Shown one piece after another: positions 21,664 to 30,199 of a stretch of DNA of 39,123 bases (position 1 is the stretch's first letter; each line of letters opens with the position of its first letter). The notes under the pieces were generated by a model. It saw only the letters and a program-made list of their open reading frames with translations. It was not told the DNA's origin and did not search any database. The position numbers and the translations under genes were made by a program. The stretch comes from Oscillospiraceae bacterium (GTDB lineage Bacteria; Bacillota; Clostridia; Oscillospirales; Ruminococcaceae). The stretch is from contig JAGHIE010000004.1 of assembly GCA_017887325.1 (NCBI GenBank), forward strand, positions 1 through 39,123, read 5' to 3'.

Positions 21664-24600
21664 ATGTCGATAGATTTAGGAAAAGCAAAAGGATATATAG
21701 AACTTGATACTTCTAGTTTACAGTCAGCGTGTAGAGATGTTGCAAAAGAACTTCAAAAAGTAGATAGACAGAGTGAGTTAATGAGAAGCGAACTCCTTAA
21801 ATCTCAAGAAGGAGCAAAAAAACTTGCAGGTTCTTGTACAAGTTTAGGGCAATCATTAAATCAAGTAAAAGAGCGTTCAAAAGAATTAACCTTGCAGATA
21901 AATGAAAGTAAAAATAAAATGGAAATTTATAAGCAAGGTGTAGCAGGTTTAAATAACTATATTGTAGAATGTAAGAATAAACAAAAAGATTTAAAGACAG
22001 AACTTGAAAAAACTGTGCAAGAATATGATAAATCAAAGAGTAAACTTGAAACATTAAAAAGAGAATACTCTGATTATCAAAAGGAATTAAAAAAAGCTAT
22101 CAAAACATATGGAGAAGAATCTGATGAAGTTAAAAAACTTGTTGAGGATAATAAAGATTTAGAAAAATCCTTTTCAAGTATTACAGCAAAGACATCTGAG
22201 TATATGAATAAAATATCCCAACTAGAGCAAAATTACACCAATCTATCAGAAGAAATAGATAATTCACAGGATAAAATTAAACAGTTTAAAACACAAATAA
22301 ATTATGCAGAAAAGGAAATTGCTGATTTATCAAAACAAATAGTGATAAATGAAAGTAGATTTAATGTTTTAGGTACAACTTTGCAATATAGTGGAGATAA
22401 AATAAAAGCATTTTCCCAAGGTTTAGACTCTTTGGGTAATGCTCTTACTGTTGGTGTTGGTGCTCCATTAACAGCTGTGGGGACTGCTAGTGTAAAAATG
22501 GCTATGGATGCAGAAACAAGTTTTGCAAAGGTTTCGACTGTTGTTGATGAGACAGCATTGTCATACACTAGAATGAAAAGAGATGTAACAAATACATCTA
22601 ATGAAACAGGTGTTGCAATAACAAATTTTAATGAAGCTTTGTATCAATCTATTTCGGCAGGTGTTGAAAGTGGTAATGCAATTGCTTTTACAACTGATAT
22701 GGTTAAACTTGCAAAAGGTGGATTTACAGAGACTAGTAATGCTGTTGATGTAGTTACTACTATATTAAATGCTTATGGTTTAGAAGTAAAAGAAGCTACA
22801 AATATATCAGATAAATTGATAACTACACAGAATTTGGGTAAGACAACTGTTGATGAGTTATCAGCATCTTTAGGTAGAGTTATACCAAGTGCAAAGAATG
22901 TAAATGTAAATTTTGATAATGTTGCAACATCTATGGCTGTATTAACAAAAAACGGTATTGCCACAGCAGAAGCGACAACATACTTTAACTCAATGCTTAA
23001 TGAGTTAGGAAAATCTGGAACAGTTGCAGATAAGACATTAAAAGAACTTACAGGAAAAAGCTTTGCAGATTTAATAGCTAGTGGAACTAATATGACAGAT
23101 ATATTAGCACTACTTCAAGATGAGGCTAAGAAAAGTGGTAAATCACTAGCTGATATGTTTGGATCTGCTGAAGCTAGTAAAGCAGCACTTACTATTATGA
23201 AAAATGATGGTGCAGAATATAATCAGATTTTGAAACAAATGGAAAGTAGTGCTGGTGCTACAGAAAAAGCATTTAATAAAATGAATAATACAGAGTTTGA
23301 AAAATTTAATAGAGAAATAAATAAACTTAAAAATGCAGGAATAGAAGCAGGGGCTAAACTTTTACCAGTTGCAAGTAAGGGTGTAGAACTTATTGGAGAT
23401 TTAGCAGAAGCCTTTTCAGACTTATCACCAGAACAACAAGAAGCCATAATAAAAGCAGGAATGTTTGCAGTTGCATTAGGACCAGTAACTAAAGGAGTTA
23501 GTGGATTAATTAGTGTTACTGGTAGTGCTACAAAAGGTATTGGGAAGCTATTTGAAAAATTAGGTAATACTAAAAATTTAAATAAGGCTACTGGTTCTAT
23601 TAACGGACTTGCCAGTGTATTAGGTGGAATTAATCCAATAGCAGGTTTAGTTACAACTTCAGTTTTAGCTGTTGGTGCTGGTGTATTATTTGCTATGGAA
23701 CAATCTAAAAAAGCTATGATAAAAGCTGATTTGGAGAGTAGATTTGGTAGTATAAAGCTATCAGCAGAAGAAGTAGAAGATATTGCTAAAAGACTTACCA
23801 CAAATGAATTTACTATGAAGCTTGATGCTACGATAGAAGCAAAAGAAAAACTTGAAGAATTTGAGTTGTCAATTCAAGAAGCAGTCGATAATATGCGACG
23901 AACAGAGTGGAAAGTTAATATAGGATTAGAATTAACGGAAGAAGAAAAATCAAATTATAAATCAAGTGTAGAGCAATATATTTCACAAACTAAACAATAT
24001 ATTGAGCAAGAACACTACACAGCAACTCTTGCAATAGATGCTATTTTAACACCAAATACAGAAAGTTATAATAATATAAAATCAACTGTTGATAGTGTTT
24101 ATAATGGTATGAATGAAGAATTAAGTAAACTTGGTACAGAGTTAGCAGAAATAACTAACAAGGCTTGGGAAGACAAAATTTTATCACAAGATGAACTTGA
24201 CTTGATTAATCAAAAGAAATCTGAAATACAAAAGATTCTAGATGAAGTTGCTCAAGCTGAGTATGAAGTGAAGATGGATAATTTAAAAGCAGACATACCT
24301 AATGATGGATTAGATGCAGATAGTTTTAAAAATTTAGTTCAAGAATCTAATAAGATTTTAAAAGAAAGAGAAAAAGAGATAGAGGAGACTACATTAAATG
24401 CTTTAGTGCCTTTGAAAATGCAATATAAAGATAATCCAGAAGAATATGAAAAACAAGCTAAAATAATAAGAAATAATGCTCAAAAACAATTGGGAGAGAT
24501 AACATTAGATACATTGGAACTACAAGTAAATACAATAGAAAGCAATTATTCAGATGTTATATCAGAATTTGCACCTAAAATGGCTAATAATGTAAATAAT

Positions 24601-25977
24601 GTTATTACACAGTCAGCAGATTTAGTAAATATGGAAGGATTTTTTACAGAAATAGAAAATTCTTTTAAAGGTGCGTTTACTAACTATGATTTAGATCCTA
24701 TTGTTAAAAAAGGCTTAGAAGATATTATTAAGTTAATGGAACCTTCAACTAAGCAGTTAGAAGAAGTAGCTGAAAGTTATCGTGCTTTAGGAGAAACACC
24801 ACCTGCTGAAATTACAGAGGGTTTGCAAAACGCATACAGACTTGAAGCAATGATTGGTAATGTAGATAATTTATGGAGTTTAATTGCTGAACAAGTTGCA
24901 AATTCTCCTGAGTTGGAAAGAACTGTAACAGAAGCCATGAACAATGGTGCAAAGATACCGGAAGAACTTTCAAAAGCATTGGAAAATAATTATGGTTTAG
25001 TATATAATTCTACACTTGGAATATTTGAACATATTGACAATGCATCTAATAGTAAAAGAGAAGAGTTAAATCAGAAATTTAAGCAAATTGGAATTGATGT
25101 AACTACAAATCTTATAGAAATATTAGTTTCGATGCAACCAGAAATACAACAGCAAACTATTGATTTGTTGTCTAAGATTGCAGAAGGTAAAAGTTTAAAA
25201 GAAGAAGAGTTAAAACAATTGTTTGCTAACTTAGGGTTTACTATACCTCAAGAATTAATTAACCAAATTTCAAATCAAAAACCTGCTACACAACAAGAAA
25301 TGATTAATTTATTGAATCAATTTCAAACAGCTACAGATTTAGAAAGGCCTAAACTATTAGAGAAAATGAGAAGTTTGGGGTTTGAATTAAATGATAAACT
25401 TGTTTCTGAAGTTAAAAGAGGACCGATGGAAATACCACAACTAAAAGATGCAACGCAACAGGACAAAAATAATGCTGTAAATAAATTTATCCCAATTTTG
25501 AATTCAGTACAGAGTCATTGTAACAACAATCCTATTCGATTAAGCATTTCGGAACCTAATGATAGTTGGATTCCAAGTATTTTAGCCAGGCCAAGAAGTT
25601 TTCCTATATCAGAACATAACTTGTTTAAAGAATTAAATGATAGTTATGCAAATGATGAGACTACAAAATGGAGAGCTGAAGAAAGAAGGACATTATCACA
25701 ATCATATAGTTTTCAAAAACAAATACAACAAAATAGAACATATAATGTGGTTAATAAATTTGATATAGATTATTCCAGACTTGCAAAAACTATATGTAAT
25801 GAGTTAAGAGAAAATCCTATTGAAGTTGAAACCAATGTTACAGTAAATGCTCCTGATGTTAATATTACTACCAACCCACAAATAAGTTTAAATGGTAAAG
25901 TGATAACAAATGAAGTTATAGAAAGTGTTGATAAACATTTAGGCAAAGCTATGAACAGAAAAAATAGAGGTTGGTAA
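21664..25977 (+). CDS. Tail tape measure protein
   Basis: The largest gene gives 1437 residues, setting tail length. Residues about 15-235 are coiled coil. A TP901-type core domain follows (about 245-480: SFAKVSTVVDETALSYTRMK, NETGVAITNFNEALYQ, LNAYGLEVKEATNISDKL). Hydrophobic segments lie at about 595-680 (NPIAGLVTTSVLAVGAGVLF). The rest is helical with Glu/Lys repeats. The ATG at 21664 has AGAAAGG nine bases upstream; an in-frame TTG lies at 21655. No lysozyme or peptidase domain is visible. Confidence 0.95.
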   Translation: MSIDLGKAKGYIELDTSSLQSACRDVAKELQKVDRQSELMRSELLKSQEGAKKLAGSCTSLGQSLNQVKERSKELTLQINESKNKMEIYKQGVAGLNNYIVECKNKQKDLKTELEKTVQEYDKSKSKLETLKREYSDYQKELKKAIKTYGEESDEVKKLVEDNKDLEKSFSSITAKTSEYMNKISQLEQNYTNLSEEIDNSQDKIKQFKTQINYAEKEIADLSKQIVINESRFNVLGTTLQYSGDKIKAFSQGLDSLGNALTVGVGAPLTAVGTASVKMAMDAETSFAKVSTVVDETALSYTRMKRDVTNTSNETGVAITNFNEALYQSISAGVESGNAIAFTTDMVKLAKGGFTETSNAVDVVTTILNAYGLEVKEATNISDKLITTQNLGKTTVDELSASLGRVIPSAKNVNVNFDNVATSMAVLTKNGIATAEATTYFNSMLNELGKSGTVADKTLKELTGKSFADLIASGTNMTDILALLQDEAKKSGKSLADMFGSAEASKAALTIMKNDGAEYNQILKQMESSAGATEKAFNKMNNTEFEKFNREINKLKNAGIEAGAKLLPVASKGVELIGDLAEAFSDLSPEQQEAIIKAGMFAVALGPVTKGVSGLISVTGSATKGIGKLFEKLGNTKNLNKATGSINGLASVLGGINPIAGLVTTSVLAVGAGVLFAMEQSKKAMIKADLESRFGSIKLSAEEVEDIAKRLTTNEFTMKLDATIEAKEKLEEFELSIQEAVDNMRRTEWKVNIGLELTEEEKSNYKSSVEQYISQTKQYIEQEHYTATLAIDAILTPNTESYNNIKSTVDSVYNGMNEELSKLGTELAEITNKAWEDKILSQDELDLINQKKSEIQKILDEVAQAEYEVKMDNLKADIPNDGLDADSFKNLVQESNKILKEREKEIEETTLNALVPLKMQYKDNPEEYEKQAKIIRNNAQKQLGEITLDTLELQVNTIESNYSDVISEFAPKMANNVNNVITQSADLVNMEGFFTEIENSFKGAFTNYDLDPIVKKGLEDIIKLMEPSTKQLEEVAESYRALGETPPAEITEGLQNAYRLEAMIGNVDNLWSLIAEQVANSPELERTVTEAMNNGAKIPEELSKALENNYGLVYNSTLGIFEHIDNASNSKREELNQKFKQIGIDVTTNLIEILVSMQPEIQQQTIDLLSKIAEGKSLKEEELKQLFANLGFTIPQELINQISNQKPATQQEMINLLNQFQTATDLERPKLLEKMRSLGFELNDKLVSEVKRGPMEIPQLKDATQQDKNNAVNKFIPILNSVQSHCNNNPIRLSISEPNDSWIPSILARPRSFPISEHNLFKELNDSYANDETTKWRAEERRTLSQSYSFQKQIQQNRTYNVVNKFDIDYSRLAKTICNELRENPIEVETNVTVNAPDVNITTNPQISLNGKVITNEVIESVDKHLGKAMNRKNRGW

Positions 25978-25978
25978 C

Positions 25979-26007
25979 TTGTAAATTAATTAATAATGTG
26001 TTAATAT
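25979..26007 (+). promoter_or_regulatory. Possible promoter of the two-gene cargo cassette
   Basis: TTGTAA (25979-25984), a 17-bp spacer and TAATAT (26002-26007) lie just after the tape measure stop and 31 bases before the next gene. The match is partial. It would let the cassette be expressed independently of late transcription. Confidence 0.35.
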
Positions 26008-26037
26008 TGTTTTAATATTATAAAAAGGAGTGTTTTT

Positions 26038-26493
26038 ATGGAAAACAAAATTTCAAAAATATTAAAACTATTATCGATTATTACTTGGATATTGGGAGCA
26101 ATAACATCTTTAATAATGTTATTTACCAGCTTTGTATTATTTTTAAGTAATATAATAACATTTGCTTTACTGGGCTTTGGTTTTATTGCTTTTGCTGAAA
26201 TAATTGATTTATTGCAGGATAATAAAGAAAGTAATAAAAGAATAGAATATCTATTAAGCAAGAGTTGTACTAGTGATAATGAATATGTATTTGTAAAAGG
26301 AAAATATTCTGCTGGAAAAGATATTCCTTTTGGAAAATATAAATTAAGTGGTGTAGGAGAAATAAGTCTAAATGGAAAGTATGTAAGTGCTTTTGACCTT
26401 ATAAGTGGTATAGAAGTTATGTTGCAGAATGGCGACAGATTTACAGTAGAAGAAATATGTTCATTAAAGAGAATAAAAAATGAAAATGATTAA
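26038..26493 (+). CDS. Membrane protein of tail-operon cargo cassette
   Basis: The 151-residue product has two adjacent hydrophobic segments (about 10-32 and 35-60: ITSLIMLFTSFVLFLSNIIT, then TFALLGFGFIAFAEII), followed by a soluble domain with YSAGKDIPFGKYKLSG and a C-terminal VMLQNGDRFTV. That last pattern resembles small beta domains found in secreted or membrane proteins of Bacillota. It is not a tail protein by appearance and interrupts the usual tape measure-Dit order. AAAAGGAG precedes the ATG. Function unknown; a lysogenic conversion or exclusion role is possible. Confidence 0.65.
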   Translation: MENKISKILKLLSIITWILGAITSLIMLFTSFVLFLSNIITFALLGFGFIAFAEIIDLLQDNKESNKRIEYLLSKSCTSDNEYVFVKGKYSAGKDIPFGKYKLSGVGEISLNGKYVSAFDLISGIEVMLQNGDRFTVEEICSLKRIKNEND

Positions 26494-26511
26494 TTTATGG
26501 AGTATTATGTT

Positions 26512-27102
26512 ATGAAAAAAATATTAGCAGTATTATTAGTATCTGTTATGGTGTTTAGTTTTATTGGTTGTTCTAATAAAGAAGGTAAAGCTGAAAAGAA
26601 AACAGAAGAGAGTAACATTTCAGATGATATTAATTTAGATGATTTGGAAATTAGTGATGTTGGGAAAGAAGGACAAAAAGTTGTTGATGTGATGAAAGAA
26701 GAACTTCCTAATGTCAAATTTGATTGTTATGAAGCTAAACCATATAAAGATAAGCCAGATGAGAAAGTTTTGTATATAACAACTTATGATGTAGAGCCAA
26801 CAGCAAATGAAGAAGAAGCGAATGAATTTTTTTATGCAATAGCACATTCCATATTATATAATACTGTAAGTTATTTAGATTATAGTTCAATCGTGTATAA
26901 TTATGGATTAGGAGTTTATGTTAGTGTTGATTTTGGGGATGATGAGTTTTCTAGTTCTTTAACATGTATATTAGAGGATGATAGTATAAATCAAGTATAT
27001 GAAAATGCTTATGCTAGCAATCCTCTATTCAAAAAAATAGACTCACAAAAAAATTATGAAAAAGAGTTGAGCGATATATTAGATAAGTATTCAGATAATT
27101 AA
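26512..27102 (+). CDS. Putative lipoprotein of tail-operon cargo cassette
   Basis: The 196-residue product has a clear lipoprotein signal peptide: MKKILAVLLVSVMVFSF followed by the lipobox FIGC, with cysteine 21 as the lipid-bearing residue. A polar Glu/Lys linker and a soluble domain of about 150 residues follow, which I do not recognise. The ATG at 26512 has GGAG nine bases upstream. A terminator follows the gene, so it forms a compact unit with the preceding membrane protein gene. Prophage lipoproteins often block superinfecting phage; that role is not proven here. Confidence 0.75.
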   Translation: MKKILAVLLVSVMVFSFIGCSNKEGKAEKKTEESNISDDINLDDLEISDVGKEGQKVVDVMKEELPNVKFDCYEAKPYKDKPDEKVLYITTYDVEPTANEEEANEFFYAIAHSILYNTVSYLDYSSIVYNYGLGVYVSVDFGDDEFSSSLTCILEDDSINQVYENAYASNPLFKKIDSQKNYEKELSDILDKYSDN

Positions 27103-27114
27103 ATAAATAACAAA

Positions 27115-27146
27115 ACCACCTTGTTGAATGCAGGGTGGTATTTTTA
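27115..27146 (+). terminator. Terminator after the cargo cassette
   Basis: ACCACCTTG (27115-27123) pairs with CAGGGTGGT (27131-27139), with one G-U pair and a seven-base loop, followed by a T run. It closes the two-gene cassette. The following stretch up to the Dit start closely resembles the leader of terS. Confidence 0.75.
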
Positions 27147-27173
27147 TACTCATTTTTAGAAAGGAGTGGTATA

Positions 27174-27824
27174 TTGACAGTAAATGATGTAATATTTGGA
27201 ACAATAAACTCAAAAGAATATGGGTTGTATCCAGTTAGAGTAGAGATAGAAACACCAAAGGTTAAAAGAAAAACAATAGATATAGCAGGTATGGATGGAG
27301 AACTTGATTTAAGTGAAGCGTTGGATGGTGTTTTAAGATACTATAATAGGACGATAACTATTAGATTTCAATGTTTTGCACAGGATAAAGATTATATACT
27401 ATTAGAACAGAAATGCAAGAATGATTTACATGGTAAAAGAATGAAAATATCTTTTGATACGGATAGTGATTACTACTATATTGGAGTTGTAGAAGTTGAA
27501 TGGGCCTCTGAAGAAGTAGTTGATACAGCAACAATTAATATAAATTGTGAACCATACAAATATAAAAATTACAAAACGATAGTTGAAAGAGATATAAAAG
27601 TAAATAATATAATAACATTAGTTAATGAAAAGATGCCTACAAATCCAGTTGTAACTGTATCAAATCAAATGACTTTATCATTTATGGTGCAAGATAGAGA
27701 AGTTAGTAAAACTTTAACAGGGACTACTAAATTAACAGAGTTATGTATGTTAGCTGGAGAATATCAAGTAAAGGTAAATGGTACAGGTCATATTAAATTT
27801 GAGTGGCAGGAAGGTGCTTTGTAG
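27174..27824 (+). CDS. Distal tail protein (Dit-like)
   Basis: The 216-residue protein has the Dit pattern: an N-terminal beta domain (VIFGTINSKEYGLYPVRV, KTIDIAGMDGELDLSEAL, YNRTITIRFQCFA) and a C-terminal galectin-like part (NPVVTVSNQMTLSFMV, GTGHIKFEWQEG). Dit forms the hub joining tail tube and baseplate. It starts at TTG with AAAGGAG seven bases before. Its stop codon overlaps the start of the next gene by one base. Confidence 0.85.
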   Translation: MTVNDVIFGTINSKEYGLYPVRVEIETPKVKRKTIDIAGMDGELDLSEALDGVLRYYNRTITIRFQCFAQDKDYILLEQKCKNDLHGKRMKISFDTDSDYYYIGVVEVEWASEEVVDTATININCEPYKYKNYKTIVERDIKVNNIITLVNEKMPTNPVVTVSNQMTLSFMVQDREVSKTLTGTTKLTELCMLAGEYQVKVNGTGHIKFEWQEGAL

Positions 27825-30199
27825 TGATTGGATATGAAATAAAGTTAATAAATGATACAAAGGAAGAGATTATTTATTCTTCGCTAGAAAATAAAAATTT
27901 AATTAGTGCTAAATTACAAGAAAATATAAATAAAATATCTTCATTTGTATTCTCAATACCAGTAACACATTCTCTATATGATGATATAAAAAAATTACAA
28001 TCAGAAATAGTTGTAAGAGAGATATATTCAGATGTTGAAATGTTTAGGGGTAGGGTTGTAGAGGAAGATATTGATTTTTACAATACAAAAGAAATTACAT
28101 GTGAAAGTGTTCTATCTTATTTGAATGACACTAAGAAAGCACCATATATACATACTGGCTCCATCCGTAATTTTTTAGCTTTATTATTAGATGAACATAA
28201 TAAAAAAGTATCGGATAGACAAAAAATATATTTAGGTACGGTAACAGTTGTTGATAACAATGACTACATAAGGCGAGAAAGTGAAAATTATGAATATACA
28301 CTTAAAATAATACAGGATAAAATAGTAAGTAAATATGGTGGGGTACTACTTCTTAGACGAGCAAATGGGAAAAATTACTTAGATTATTTGAAAGACTATG
28401 ATATAAGTAATCAAAAAATATCTTTTGGAGAAAATCTAGTTGATCTAAATAAATTTTCTGATATTGAAACTTTAAGAACTGTTGTTGTTCCATTAGGTGC
28501 AAGAGATCAAGAAAGTGGAAAACGATTAGATATTACTAGTGTTAATAGTGGTAAAAACTATTTAGTAAATAATGAGCTTTTAAGTGTGTATGGTTATATA
28601 GAGGAAACTGTAGAATTTGATGATGTAACTGTAGCTAACAATTTAAAACAAAAAGGACAAGAGTATCTTGATTCCTGTTCCTCATCAAATTTAACTATGG
28701 AATTAAATGCTGTAGATTTAAAATTATTGGGAGTAGATGTTAGAAGAATAAGTACTGGAATGAATGTGAAAGTAACTTCTAAACCTCATAATTTAGATGA
28801 AATATTTTTATGTGTTTCTAAAACTACTAATTTATTAGATGCAAGTGCTGATAAGATAACTCTTGGTAACGAATTTAAGACTTTTACTGATACAAATAAT
28901 AAAGATAAGCAGGAAGTAATTGATAAAATAGAAAGTGGAGATAAGTTACTGTCAGAAGAAATACAACAAGCAAGAGATGATTTTAAAGAAGATATTGAAA
29001 ATGCCAGTGGATTATTTACTACAACAGTAAAAGAGTCAGATGGGAGTACTAAAATATATTATCATGATAAAAAGAATTTGAATGATAGTATGATAATAAT
29101 GACTTTTAATACTGCAGGATTTGCTATTTCTTCAAATGGTGGAGAAACTTGGTATGGAATGAATATAAATGGTGATTTTATAGCAAATATTTTAAATGCA
29201 GAAGGAGTAAATGCTAATTGGATTAGAACTGGAACAATGTCTGCTGATAGAATAAGAAGTGGTGTTTTAGAAAGTACAAATAAAAAACTTAACTTTGACT
29301 TAAATACTGCTACTTTAAATGTGTACGATAACAATAATAAGTTAAACATGAAGCTTCATCAAACAGGACAATCTTTTTATGATGCAGGAAGATTATTAGG
29401 AACCATAGGAAAAAATGAATGGAAAAATAGACCAGATGTACATGGACTTATATTTCAACTAAATTATAATGGTGGAGATTATATGACATGGGCAAGGCAA
29501 GAACAATCTGGTGGTGACTATATAACATATTTAACATATCATAATGGGAAAATTGATAGAAACGGACTACATCTAGGTAAACCATTATATTCAGATAGTC
29601 AATATATTTTTCTGGATAATGGAGCAACTACATCAACAGTTTCATATCCTGATGGTGGTGGGATAAGAACATCAAACAGATTGAGTTTAACAAAAAAAGG
29701 TAGCAGCAGTGACCCTACACAAATTGCTATTGGTGGTGGCAATATAGATGTATATAATAATATAGATATGCATAATTGGTCATTATTAAATAATTCTGAC
29801 ATAAGATTAAAAACAAACATACAAGAAAGTGATGATGTTTTGCAAAAAATAAATGCTCTACCGGTATACAGTTATGATTGGGTAGGTAGAAATAAACATA
29901 TAGATGTAGGATTGGTTGCTGACTATGTAGAACAAATACTTCCAAATGTTGTTAGTAAAAATGATGATGGAGTAAAGTGTTTGGATTATATTGCATTAAT
30001 TCCCTACTTAATAAAGTCAATTCAAGAGTTAAGTGAAAAAGTGGGAGAGTATAAACCAAGTCAAAAATTTGCAGCACTATTCACATATGATGAATATGAA
30101 GAAAAAGAAAAAATTGAATTTTTTAATAAGTTGAAAGAAAAAGAAAATTTAATTCCTGAAGCTGGTAGTCAAATAACGATTAAAGGAGCGAGTGAATGA
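27824..30199 (+). CDS. Tail-associated protein (Tal-like) with C-terminal S74 chaperone domain
   Basis: The 791-residue protein begins with a gp27/prophage-endopeptidase-tail type domain (about 1-360: LQENINKISSFVFSIPVTH, VFRGRV-like motifs, YDISNQKISFGENL). A coiled coil and a beta-rich fiber region follow. A peptidase S74 intramolecular chaperone lies at about 650-735 (NNSDIRLKTNI with the Ser/Lys dyad, VYSYDWV, VGLVADYVEQILPNVV, YIALIPYLIKSIQEL). S74 domains trimerise fibers and then cut themselves off. About 60 further residues follow S74. The GTG start overlaps the Dit stop. Confidence 0.88.
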   Translation: MIGYEIKLINDTKEEIIYSSLENKNLISAKLQENINKISSFVFSIPVTHSLYDDIKKLQSEIVVREIYSDVEMFRGRVVEEDIDFYNTKEITCESVLSYLNDTKKAPYIHTGSIRNFLALLLDEHNKKVSDRQKIYLGTVTVVDNNDYIRRESENYEYTLKIIQDKIVSKYGGVLLLRRANGKNYLDYLKDYDISNQKISFGENLVDLNKFSDIETLRTVVVPLGARDQESGKRLDITSVNSGKNYLVNNELLSVYGYIEETVEFDDVTVANNLKQKGQEYLDSCSSSNLTMELNAVDLKLLGVDVRRISTGMNVKVTSKPHNLDEIFLCVSKTTNLLDASADKITLGNEFKTFTDTNNKDKQEVIDKIESGDKLLSEEIQQARDDFKEDIENASGLFTTTVKESDGSTKIYYHDKKNLNDSMIIMTFNTAGFAISSNGGETWYGMNINGDFIANILNAEGVNANWIRTGTMSADRIRSGVLESTNKKLNFDLNTATLNVYDNNNKLNMKLHQTGQSFYDAGRLLGTIGKNEWKNRPDVHGLIFQLNYNGGDYMTWARQEQSGGDYITYLTYHNGKIDRNGLHLGKPLYSDSQYIFLDNGATTSTVSYPDGGGIRTSNRLSLTKKGSSSDPTQIAIGGGNIDVYNNIDMHNWSLLNNSDIRLKTNIQESDDVLQKINALPVYSYDWVGRNKHIDVGLVADYVEQILPNVVSKNDDGVKCLDYIALIPYLIKSIQELSEKVGEYKPSQKFAALFTYDEYEEKEKIEFFNKLKEKENLIPEAGSQITIKGASE

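Noticed and set aside
23223-23801. 192-codon open frame on the minus strand inside the tape measure gene
   Set aside because: It lies fully antisense to a strongly supported gene, lacks a ribosome binding site and has the Ser/Leu/Pro-rich composition expected of a reversed A/T-rich coding frame.
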